5,366 nt of DNA from an uncultured Jeotgalicoccus sp. (GTDB lineage: Bacteria > Bacillota > Bacilli > Staphylococcales > Salinicoccaceae): assembly GCA_947631305.1 (NCBI GenBank), contig CANRKV010000118.1, positions 1 through 5,366 on the forward strand. The letters run 5' to 3'. Below are positions 1-5,061 of the stretch, piece by piece. The notes beneath the pieces were generated by a model, which was given only the letters and a program-made list of their open reading frames with translations, was not told the DNA's origin and ran no database searches. Each line of letters begins with the position of its first letter. Position 1 is the stretch's first letter. Both the position numbers and the translations under genes were made by a program.

Positions 1-380
1 TCCAGATTAACCGCTTCCAAAATTGTTTCACCTACGCCGTATGTTGTCGTATACAAAGGATTCCTTTGATCATGAGGCACATGGCGCAGTCCCGCAATCG
101 CAGCCATTTCAATTACCGCAGTTTTAACACTGTTTTCATAAAAGATGCCGAAGAAAGAATCAATTTTCTTCCCGACAGGTCCCGTGACATGTGTTTTAAT
201 AATTTTACCTTGTTTTAATTTAACAATTGTTTCAACAAAACCTTCCCCGCCGTCAGCCATTGGAATCACAGTAACATCGTGTTCACTGCTGACACGGTTG
301 ATGCCCTTCTCAATTGCACGTCCTACTTCTTCTGAACTTAAAGACTCTTTAAACCCCGATGGGATAACTACCATTTTCAT
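1..380 (-). CDS. glxK: Glycerate kinase, N-terminal part (runs off left edge)
   Basis: The 126 visible residues match the start of the GarK/GlxK glycerate kinase family, which phosphorylates D-glycerate with ATP in the cytoplasm and feeds it into lower glycolysis. Visible family signatures are MKMVVIPSGFKESLS (residues 1-15), PMADGGEG (40-47), TGPVG (66-70), a VIEMAAIAGL segment (89-98) and RNPLYTTTYGVGE (106-118). The family usually has about 370-380 residues, so roughly the C-terminal two thirds lie outside the window. The start at 380 fits the family N terminus and has a good Shine-Dalgarno, AGGGAG at 388-393, seven bases upstream. The first motif reads PSGFK where E. coli GarK has PDSYK; I take this as a subfamily variant. 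The gene lies beyond the ssrA terminator, so it is probably its own transcription unit. The family is secure; the symbol follows Bacillus usage. Confidence 0.93.
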   Translation of the reverse strand, partial: MKMVVIPSGFKESLSSEEVGRAIEKGINRVSSEHDVTVIPMADGGEGFVETIVKLKQGKIIKTHVTGPVGKKIDSFFGIFYENSVKTAVIEMAAIAGLRHVPHDQRNPLYTTTYGVGETILEAVNL

Positions 381-401
381 AATAAATCTCCCTTTCTCTG
401 T

Positions 402-413
402 TGTATTAATACA
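402..413. promoter_or_regulatory. 12-bp perfect palindrome upstream of glycerate kinase
   Basis: TGTATTAATACA is a perfect palindrome 21 bases upstream of the glycerate kinase start codon, between the ribosome binding site and the AT-rich upstream DNA. The position suits an operator, and the TATTAA inside it could double as a weak -10 box. No convincing -35 partner was found, and no regulator is recognised. AT-rich palindromes of this length also arise by chance. Confidence 0.3.
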
Positions 414-497
414 TAAACTACACAGGAAAAGTTAGTAATCAGTAGACGAATGATTAAAGGTTAATTAAATTACTCGAATAAAATATTAATAAAACGC

Positions 498-531
498 AAA
501 AAAAGACCCAATCCATTTAAGGATTGAGTCT
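498..531 (-). terminator. Intrinsic terminator of ssrA
   Basis: Read on the minus strand, an 11-bp stem (AGACTCAATCC paired with GGATTGGGTCT, one G-U pair) closes a 6-base loop (TTAAAT) and is followed by a run of T. It begins seven bases past the encoded 3' end of tmRNA. It separates ssrA from the glycerate kinase gene on the same strand. There is no T run on the plus-strand side, so it works in one direction. Confidence 0.92.
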
Positions 532-537
532 ATAGTA

Positions 538-895
538 TGGAGACGGCGGGAGTTGAACCCGCGTCCAGAGACCTCGCAACATTTCTTTCTACGTGTGTAG
601 TCCATTATTGAGTTTCACATGGATGATGGTAATGAACGAACCTCATTCCATGCTAGTCCGATTAATCTCTTCTCTTAATCTTCCGACCGCAGATTAAAGA
701 GCGTATCCTATTTCAATTGGATCATCGTCACGGGCCATAGGAAAGCTCATGGGATGATGCAGAGCGCTCTTAGGCAGCTACTGCGAAATTGTTTTGTTTG
801 CCAGTTATTATAACTGAGTATCGTTGATGACGAAGCCGAAACCTCCGACACGCTTAAAATGCCCGAATAGCCCCTGTCGAATCCGGAACGTCCCC
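538..895 (-). ncRNA. ssrA: tmRNA (transfer-messenger RNA)
   Basis: This RNA acts with SmpB to rescue ribosomes stalled on mRNAs without a stop codon, adding a degradation tag to the unfinished protein. The ends form a tRNA-like domain. The 5' GGGGACG (889-895) pairs with CGTCTCC (539-545) as a 7-bp acceptor stem with one G-U pair. The T arm has a 5-bp stem (546-550 with 558-562) and the loop TTCAACT. The 5' region has the conserved GGATTCGACAGGGG stretch, and the tag frame lies at 770-802. Between the tag and the T arm several stems can be drawn, for example ATCATC with GATGAT and TTTAATCT with AGATTAAG, as expected for the pseudoknot chain. The mature RNA would be about 358 nt plus CCA. The base after the acceptor stem is A, followed by TAC, so the CCA tail is not encoded and must be added after transcription. 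It has its own promoter and terminator and lies 69 bp after smpB. Confidence 0.97.
770..802 (-). other. tmRNA tag-peptide reading frame (GKQNNFAVAA, stop)
   Basis: The frame starts at the resume codon GGC (800-802) and ends at TAA (770-772), encoding GKQNNFAVAA. With the alanine carried by tmRNA itself, the full tag would be AGKQNNFAVAA. The AVAA end fits the usual hydrophobic-Ala-Ala signal read by ClpXP-type proteases. The resume codon was chosen by alignment from memory to the S. aureus tmRNA, whose tag is GKSNNNFAVAA; this one is one residue shorter. Confidence 0.92.
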
Positions 896-910
896 GGATT
901 ATTTAAATAC

Positions 911-924
911 CGACATTTTTGTCG
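911..924 (-). other. Small hairpin in the tmRNA precursor leader
   Basis: On the minus strand CGACA-AAAA-TGTCG forms a 5-bp stem with a 4-base loop. It lies about four bases after the expected transcription start (near 928-929) and 15 bases before the mature tmRNA 5' end. It has no following T run, so it is not a terminator. It may shape or protect the leader that RNase P removes; this role is inference. Confidence 0.45.
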
Positions 925-934
925 AGCACTTAAT

Positions 935-963
935 ATTATAACACGATAAAATCCCATTGACAA
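935..963 (-). promoter_or_regulatory. Sigma-A promoter of ssrA
   Basis: On the minus strand a TTGTCA -35 box (958-963) is followed after exactly 17 bases by a perfect TATAAT -10 box (935-940). The expected transcription start is near 928-929, giving a leader of about 33 bases before the mature 5' end at 895. The -35 box lies one base past the smpB stop codon. This is the best promoter in the window, in keeping with the abundance of tmRNA. No terminator separates smpB from it, so read-through from the upstream operon may add to ssrA transcription. Confidence 0.9.
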
Positions 964-964
964 A

Positions 965-1435
965 TTAACGGAACTGCTCTTTCATTGCACGGTCAATTTC
1001 GCGTTTCATCTGTTTCTTCTTCAGATCTTCACGTTTATCGTATTTTTTCTTACCAGTTGCAACACCTAAAAGCACTTTGCACATGCCGTTCTTTATATAC
1101 AGTTTAAGCGGGATAATCGCATTACCCGGCTCCTGCATATGCCCCCTGAGTTTATCGATTTCCTTGCGGTGCAGGAGCAGTTTGCGCGTACGGAGAGGTT
1201 CATGATTAAAACGGTTCCCCTCTTCGTACGGTGCAATATGCATATTATAAGCATACATTTCATTCTGGTAAACACGCGCATACGAGTCTTTTAAGTTCGC
1301 TGACCCGCGGCGTATTGATTTAATTTCTGTGCCGCGCAGCACAATGCCCGCTTCAATCGTGTCATCAATCGAGTAATCGTGACTCGCTTTGCGGTTTTGT
1401 GCCAGCGGCTTAGTCTTCTGGTTGTGTTTACTCAT
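965..1435 (-). CDS. smpB: SsrA-binding protein SmpB
   Basis: SmpB binds the tRNA-like end of tmRNA, places it in the A site of stalled ribosomes and senses the empty mRNA channel. The 156 residues are the usual length. Family signatures run throughout: AQNRKASHDY (12-21), EAGIVLRGTEIKSIR (28-42), ANLKDSYARV (46-55), NMHIAPYEEGNRFNHEP (64-80), RTRKLLLH (82-89), IIPLKLYIKNG (107-117), and GKKKYDKRE (128-136). The GKKKYDKRE motif starts the basic tail that folds into a helix in the mRNA channel. The start at 1435 gives the expected short basic lead-in. The gene begins 6 bp after the rnr stop, and its only close Shine-Dalgarno, AGAGG, overlaps that stop codon with a spacing of just three bases, so translational coupling to rnr is likely. 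The partner ssrA follows 69 bp downstream. Confidence 0.98.
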   Translation of the reverse strand: MSKHNQKTKPLAQNRKASHDYSIDDTIEAGIVLRGTEIKSIRRGSANLKDSYARVYQNEMYAYNMHIAPYEEGNRFNHEPLRTRKLLLHRKEIDKLRGHMQEPGNAIIPLKLYIKNGMCKVLLGVATGKKKYDKREDLKKKQMKREIDRAMKEQFR

Positions 1436-1443
1436 AAGCCTCT
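1436..1443 (-). promoter_or_regulatory. Ribosome binding site of smpB, overlapping the rnr stop codon
   Basis: AGAGG (1439-1443) is the nearest purine-rich match to the 16S rRNA tail. Two of its bases belong to the rnr stop codon TAG (1442-1444), and only CTT separates it from the smpB ATG. The spacing is shorter than the usual 5-9 bases. Ribosomes ending rnr probably restart on smpB, which would tie SmpB output to RNase R translation. Confidence 0.55.
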
Positions 1444-3751
1444 ACTTCTTTCCATTACCTTTTTTCGCCACTGATTTATAGAAAGGTTTTTTCTTGCCGC
1501 CTTTACTGAAGCTCCCTTTCTTTTCACGTGAGCGTGTTTTCTCTTTTTTATTTTCCGTGCTGCCTTTATTACCTTTAATTTCGACCGGTGCTTTTCTTCT
1601 CTCCGGACGTTTTCTGTCAGGCATGCCGACAACTTTAAAGTCTATTAAGCGTTCTTCCAGGTTTACACCAAGCACTTCAATTTCAACTTTATCCCCGATA
1701 CGGAACTGCGTACCTGTGCGCTCGCCGATCATTGCCATCGCACGTTCATTGAAGTTGTAATGATCATCAGTCATATGACTGACGTGTACAAGGCCTTCAA
1801 TCGTGTTAGGCAGTTCAACGAACATACCGAAGTTCATTACGCCTGCTACTACACCTTCGAAAGTCTCGCCAACGTGTTTCAGCATGAATTCCGCTTTCTT
1901 CAGATCGTCAGTGTCGCGCTCAGCATCCTGGGCGCGGCGCTCTCTTTCTGAAGTATGCTTAGCAATTTCCGGCAGTTCGCTCTTATTGCGGCGGATTGTC
2001 TTCGCATCAGTTTTGCCGTTAAACAGATATTCACGTATTAAACGGTGAACGATTAAGTCAGGATAACGGCGGATCGGTGACGTAAAGTGAGTGTAGAACT
2101 CAGTCGACAGTCCGAAGTGACCCAGTGATTCCGGAGAATATTTCGCCTGCTGCATCGAGCGCAGCATCAGCATTGAAATCACCATTTCTTCCGGACGGCC
2201 TTTAACTTCTTCGATAATTTCCTGCAGTGCGTGCGGATGAATCTGATTGCCTTTACCTTTAACTACCACACCAAAGCCTGTTAGGAAATCAAAAAACTTA
2301 TTCAGTTTTTCTTCTTTCGGCTCTTCGTGAATACGGTACATAAACGGTACATCCATCCAGTGGAAGTGTTCTGCGACCGCTTCGTTTGCCGCAAGCATAA
2401 ATTCTTCAATCATTTTCTCGCCAGTACCGCGGTTTCTAAGGACGATATCTTCAGGCGTGCCGTCATCACCGACAACTACAGCTGCTTCATCGAAATCAAA
2501 ATCGATAGCGCCGCGCCCTTCGCGTTTGGCACGTAATGCTGCTGCAAGTGCTTCAGCTTCCAGGAGCGGTTCATAAACTTCCTTGAACTCGCTGATGACG
2601 CTCTCATCTTTATCTTCAAGCATTAAATTAACATTACCGTAAGTCATACGGTAATCCGATTTAATTACACTCTCGAAAATTTCGTGGTCGACTGCTTTAC
2701 CGCCCGGTGTAAATTCCATGCGGCAGCTCAGCGTCAGACGGTCGACATGCGGGTTTAACGAACAGATTCCGTTGGATAAACGGTGCGGAATCATCGGAAT
2801 TACGCGGTCAACTAAATAGACACTCGTGCCGCGGTGATACGCCTCTTCGTCCATAGCTGAATTTTTCGTAATGTAATGGCTGACGTCGGCAATGCTGACA
2901 GTCAGTTCAAAGTTGCCGTTTTCCAGTTTCTTCACGCTGACAGCATCATCAAGGTCTTTCGCATCCGCGCCGTCAATCGTAATCGTAAAGTCGTCTCTTA
3001 AATCGACTCTGCCCTTAGTATCATCCTGATTAATTTCATCAGGTACTGCTTCAGCCTGTTCAAGCACTTCATCAGGGAAATCGATATCGATGCCGTGCTG
3101 GTAAATAATCGACAGAATATCTACACCCGGATCATTTTTATGTCCGAGAATTTGAACAACGTGCCCTTCCGGATTGCCCTGGTCCTGACTTTCCGGGAAC
3201 TTCGTAATTTCCACGAGTACCTTGTGGCCGTCAATTGCGCCCAAATTATTATCTCTCGGAATAAACACATCTGTTTTAAATGTTTTAGAGTCCGGCACAA
3301 CGAAACCGTAGTTTACGTTAGCGCTGTATTCCCCGACGAATTTCGTTACGCCGCGCTCAAGAATACTTACCACATGGCCTTCTGTTTTATCGCCGCGTGT
3401 ACTCTTCTCAACTTCTACCAGTACCGTGTCACCATCAAATGCCCCGTTCACTGCTGTCGGCGGAATAAAAACATCCTCTATTTCTTCTTCCTCAGGACGT
3501 AAAAATCCAAAGCCGCGTTTGTGCATTGATAAAGTGCCCTTCACCTTGTTTGAGTCAGGTGATTTCATATATTTGTCTTTCTTCGTGCGGACTAATTTAC
3601 CGGATTCTTCAAGAGAGACTAAAGTTTTCACCATGTCTTTGAATTCATCCGAGTCATCCGCTCCAAAAGATTCTTTAAACTCATCAATTGTCATCGGTTT
3701 GTAGTCATCGTTGTTTACAATGGCTAATATTTCTTCTTTAAAGTCTCTCAT
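1442..3751 (-). CDS. rnr: Ribonuclease R (3'-5' exoribonuclease)
   Basis: RNase R degrades structured RNA from the 3' end and helps clear non-stop mRNAs during trans-translation. At 769 residues it has the full domain order. A winged-helix-like N terminus (1-65) is followed by two cold-shock domains (about 68-132, with KRGFGFLRP, and 137-203, with NYGFVVPD). The RNB catalytic domain (about 248-580) comes next, then an S1 domain (about 626-708, with GVVAGVMNFGMFVEL) and a basic tail rich in Lys and Arg (710-769). Metal-binding aspartates are seen in IDGADAKDLDDA at D260, D266, D268 and D269, matching D272-D281 of E. coli RNase R. Y312 in VYLVDRVIPM matches the tyrosine that sets the end-product length. 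GHFGL (544-548) and HFTSPIRRYPDL (555-566) complete the RNB signature. The start at 3751 has a strong GGAGG (3758-3762) six bases away. It is the middle gene of est–rnr–smpB. All catalytic residues are present and there is no sign of damage. Confidence 0.98.
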   Translation of the reverse strand: MRDFKEEILAIVNNDDYKPMTIDEFKESFGADDSDEFKDMVKTLVSLEESGKLVRTKKDKYMKSPDSNKVKGTLSMHKRGFGFLRPEEEEIEDVFIPPTAVNGAFDGDTVLVEVEKSTRGDKTEGHVVSILERGVTKFVGEYSANVNYGFVVPDSKTFKTDVFIPRDNNLGAIDGHKVLVEITKFPESQDQGNPEGHVVQILGHKNDPGVDILSIIYQHGIDIDFPDEVLEQAEAVPDEINQDDTKGRVDLRDDFTITIDGADAKDLDDAVSVKKLENGNFELTVSIADVSHYITKNSAMDEEAYHRGTSVYLVDRVIPMIPHRLSNGICSLNPHVDRLTLSCRMEFTPGGKAVDHEIFESVIKSDYRMTYGNVNLMLEDKDESVISEFKEVYEPLLEAEALAAALRAKREGRGAIDFDFDEAAVVVGDDGTPEDIVLRNRGTGEKMIEEFMLAANEAVAEHFHWMDVPFMYRIHEEPKEEKLNKFFDFLTGFGVVVKGKGNQIHPHALQEIIEEVKGRPEEMVISMLMLRSMQQAKYSPESLGHFGLSTEFYTHFTSPIRRYPDLIVHRLIREYLFNGKTDAKTIRRNKSELPEIAKHTSERERRAQDAERDTDDLKKAEFMLKHVGETFEGVVAGVMNFGMFVELPNTIEGLVHVSHMTDDHYNFNERAMAMIGERTGTQFRIGDKVEIEVLGVNLEERLIDFKVVGMPDRKRPERRKAPVEIKGNKGSTENKKEKTRSREKKGSFSKGGKKKPFYKSVAKKGNGKK

Positions 3752-3775
3752 TGTAATCCTCCATATCTATTATTA

Positions 3776-4522
3776 TTACTGTAATTCGTGCTGCTCAATA
3801 AAATTGTATATATCTTCAAATAATTCTTCCTTGCTTTCATCTATAGTCAGTACGTGACCGCCTTTATCGTACCATTTAATTTCTTTTTCTTCAGTCCCTG
3901 TGCTGTTATAAATAACATTCGCACTGTCCGGATCAATCACTTTGTCGTGCGTTGCCTGGGCCACAAACAGCGGGACGTTAACATCTTCTAAATTCCCTCT
4001 TACCATATTTATAAACGTGCTGATATCATCAAAAGTCCCTGTCATCTCAAGTTTTTCGGTCTCTTTTTTGATTTGATCAGGCGTTTTGTTTTCAAACATC
4101 TTCAAATACTTTTCTGCATACAAGATAAACTGCTCGTACAATGTCTTGGATTCCTTCATATACATTGGACTGCAGATTGTGCTGAGCCCCGTAACATCGC
4201 GCTCCGATGCGAGGCGCAGCGCCATCACACCGCCGATTGACACACCCGCTACGAAAATATTACTGTAGCCTTCATCTCTCAGGAAATCGTATGCTTCAAC
4301 CACCTGTTTATACCAGACGAATGGTGAAGACTCTGTAATCTTCTGTGGATGTTCCGCATGGCCTTCGTAGTTTATCGAGTAAGAGGTCATGCCCTTTTTC
4401 TGAAGATACCGGCCAAGCTGTCTCACGTCGGACGTATTGCCGGTAAAACCGTGCAGCAGAAGAACCGCATTATCGCCGCTCGGCTCTTTAAAGTAAAATT
4501 TTTCAGGTAATTTAATATTCAT
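3776..4522 (-). CDS. est: Carboxylesterase, Est30/YvaK type alpha/beta hydrolase
   Basis: This is a cytoplasmic serine esterase of the group that includes Geobacillus Est30 and Bacillus YvaK, which hydrolyse short-to-medium acyl esters; the natural substrate is not known. The 248 residues match the family length and show no signal peptide. The oxyanion motif is HGFTGN (24-29). The nucleophile elbow GVSIGG (93-98) gives Ser95. The acid is probably Asp193 in ATHDKVIDPDSAN, and the histidine is His223 in WYDKGGHVLT. These match Ser94, Asp193 and His223 recalled for Est30. The start at 4522 has GAGG (4530-4533) seven bases upstream. It is the first gene of the est–rnr–smpB operon, 24 bp before rnr, with its own promoter after the secG terminator. 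The pairing with rnr is conserved in Bacillus and Staphylococcus, but I know of no functional link. Confidence 0.95.
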   Translation of the reverse strand: MNIKLPEKFYFKEPSGDNAVLLLHGFTGNTSDVRQLGRYLQKKGMTSYSINYEGHAEHPQKITESSPFVWYKQVVEAYDFLRDEGYSNIFVAGVSIGGVMALRLASERDVTGLSTICSPMYMKESKTLYEQFILYAEKYLKMFENKTPDQIKKETEKLEMTGTFDDISTFINMVRGNLEDVNVPLFVAQATHDKVIDPDSANVIYNSTGTEEKEIKWYDKGGHVLTIDESKEELFEDIYNFIEQHELQ

Positions 4523-4533
4523 GAGGTCACCTC
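4523..4533 (-). promoter_or_regulatory. Inverted repeat containing the est ribosome binding site
   Basis: On the minus strand GAGGT-G-ACCTC lies directly against the est ATG. GAGG is the Shine-Dalgarno and ACCTC is its complement. A 1-base loop is too tight for a hairpin within one molecule, so the arms could only pair partly, but the symmetry could serve as a DNA-binding site or limit ribosome access. It may also be chance. Confidence 0.35.
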
Positions 4534-4550
4534 AAAATAGTGTTACTTTT

Positions 4551-4579
4551 ATTGTACGCTAAATTTCTCTGATACTAAA
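4551..4579 (-). promoter_or_regulatory. Probable sigma-A promoter of est–rnr–smpB
   Basis: A TACAAT -10 box (4551-4556, five of six bases) has a weak TTTAGT -35 box (4574-4579) at 17-base spacing. The expected start near 4544 leaves a leader of about 22 bases before the est ATG. The preceding secG terminator makes a promoter here necessary unless read-through supplies the operon. The weak -35 box suggests modest or regulated expression. Confidence 0.6.
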
Positions 4580-4598
4580 GAATCATCGTTCCAAACAT

Positions 4599-4639
4599 AA
4601 AAAAAGAGCCTGAATCCAGTATTAATCGGATTCGGGCCC
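4599..4639 (-). terminator. Intrinsic terminator of secG
   Basis: On the minus strand GGGCCCGAATCC pairs with GGATTCAGGCTC in a 12-position stem with one wobble pair and one C-A mismatch. A 10-base loop separates the arms, and seven T follow. It starts 13 bases past the secG stop codon. It makes secG a separate transcription unit from est–rnr–smpB. Confidence 0.9.
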
Positions 4640-4652
4640 ACCCTTTATCGTA

Positions 4653-4883
4653 TTAACCTAAGTATGTCAGTAACAGCATAATCATAAAGAATAGAATTGA
4701 TAAAATTACAGTTGCTCTATGTAGAACAAGATCCATTCCGCGCGCTTTTTGCTTACCGAACATTTGCTCAGCACCACCGCCGATTGCTCCTGACAGGCCG
4801 GCACTTTTCCCGGATTGTAGTAACACTACAGCGATAAGCGATATACACACGATGATTAACAGAACGATGAGTAGTGTCTGCAT
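4653..4883 (-). CDS. secG: Protein translocase subunit SecG
   Basis: SecG is the small accessory subunit of the SecYEG export channel in the cell membrane and stimulates SecA-driven secretion. The 76 residues are typical for Firmicutes. Two membrane segments are visible, about 2-22 and 55-74. They are joined by a glycine-rich cytoplasmic loop with the family signature VLLQSGKSAGLSGAIGGG (20-37), followed by AEQMFGKQKARGMD (38-51). The start at 4883 has GGAGGGG (4891-4897) seven bases upstream. It has its own extended -10 promoter and terminator, so it is probably transcribed alone. The neighbouring esterase and rnr genes also follow secG in Staphylococcus. Confidence 0.97.
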   Translation of the reverse strand: MQTLLIVLLIIVCISLIAVVLLQSGKSAGLSGAIGGGAEQMFGKQKARGMDLVLHRATVILSILFFMIMLLLTYLG

Positions 4884-4917
4884 GAAGATACCCCTCCGAT
4901 TTATATTAACAGTATAA

Positions 4918-4946
4918 ATAGTACCAAAAATTTACTGTATGTGCAA
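4918..4946 (-). promoter_or_regulatory. Sigma-A promoter of secG
   Basis: A TTGCAC -35 box (4941-4946) and a TACTAT -10 box (4918-4923) are separated by 17 bases. A TGG just before the -10 box makes it an extended -10 element. The leader would be about 28 bases. The -35 box overlaps one copy of an AATGTA motif that recurs further upstream, so a repressor or activator bound there could act on it. Confidence 0.75.
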
Positions 4947-4957
4947 TGTAAACAGCG

Positions 4958-4968
4958 GTTTTGTAATG
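4958..4968. repeat. Direct repeat GTTTTGTAATG, copy 1
   Basis: This 11-bp sequence recurs exactly at 5013-5023, with 55 bases from start to start. Copy 1 lies just upstream of the secG -35 box. Both copies are in the divergent region between secG and the NERD gene and are candidates for a shared protein-binding site. No known regulator site was recognised. Confidence 0.5.
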
Positions 4969-4981
4969 TAGTTGTTACATT
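4965..4981. repeat. Inverted repeat AATGTA-GTTGT-TACATT
   Basis: Two perfect 6-base arms flank a 5-base spacer, overlapping the end of direct-repeat copy 1. A further AATGTA lies at 4945-4950 over the secG -35 box. The arrangement could be an operator, but the arms are short and AT-rich. It resembles a GlnR/TnrA box (TGTNA-N7-TNACA) but with a spacer of eight, so I do not assign it. Confidence 0.4.
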
Positions 4982-4991
4982 GGGGACCTTA

Positions 4992-5022
4992 TTGGTTTCG
5001 TCAGAACTGCAAGTTTTGTAAT
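4992..5022 (+). promoter_or_regulatory. Weak candidate promoter of the NERD gene
   Basis: A TTGGTT -35-like box (4992-4997) and a TGTAAT -10-like box (5017-5022, five of six bases) are separated by 19 bases, longer than ideal. The -10 box lies inside direct-repeat copy 2. The expected start near 5029 would leave a leader of about 33 bases. This is the best plus-strand option I found, but it is poor. Confidence 0.25.
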
Positions 5023-5023
5023 G
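5013..5023. repeat. Direct repeat GTTTTGTAATG, copy 2
   Basis: This is an exact match to 4958-4968. Here the repeat is followed by CAC, so TGCAC at 5022-5026 mirrors GTGCA at 4941-4945 over the secG -35 box. It overlaps the only candidate -10 box for the divergent gene. Confidence 0.5.
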
Positions 5024-5061
5024 CACTTTTTGAATTTTTGTCATTTGGAGATAATTCACTT

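Noticed and set aside
145..435. Open frame of 96 codons on the plus strand
   Set aside because: It lies mostly antisense to the glycerate kinase gene, whose family motifs are clear, and has no good ribosome binding site or recognisable protein features.
381..497. Strong promoter for glycerate kinase
   Set aside because: Several TA-rich hexamers can be drawn on the minus strand, but no -35 and -10 pair has acceptable spacing and match. Only the palindrome was kept.
538..895. Integration (attachment) site at the 3' end of tmRNA
   Set aside because: The tmRNA 3' end is a common target for integrating elements, but here a normal terminator follows at once, then a housekeeping gene. No second copy of the 3' end and no integrase are visible in the window.
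1432..1632. Very basic 66-codon frame on the minus strand
   Set aside because: It is a second frame through the A/G-rich tail of rnr. The basic composition follows from that sequence, and the rnr frame continues uninterrupted to its own stop.
3095..3502. 135-codon frame on the plus strand
   Set aside because: It is antisense to the cold-shock domains and start of the catalytic region of rnr. Its cysteine- and phenylalanine-rich translation resembles no family, and no plus-strand promoter was seen.
4962..4979. GlnR/TnrA-like box TGTAA...TTACA
   Set aside because: The spacer between the half-sites is eight bases rather than the seven of the TGTNA-N7-TNACA consensus, so nitrogen control is not claimed.
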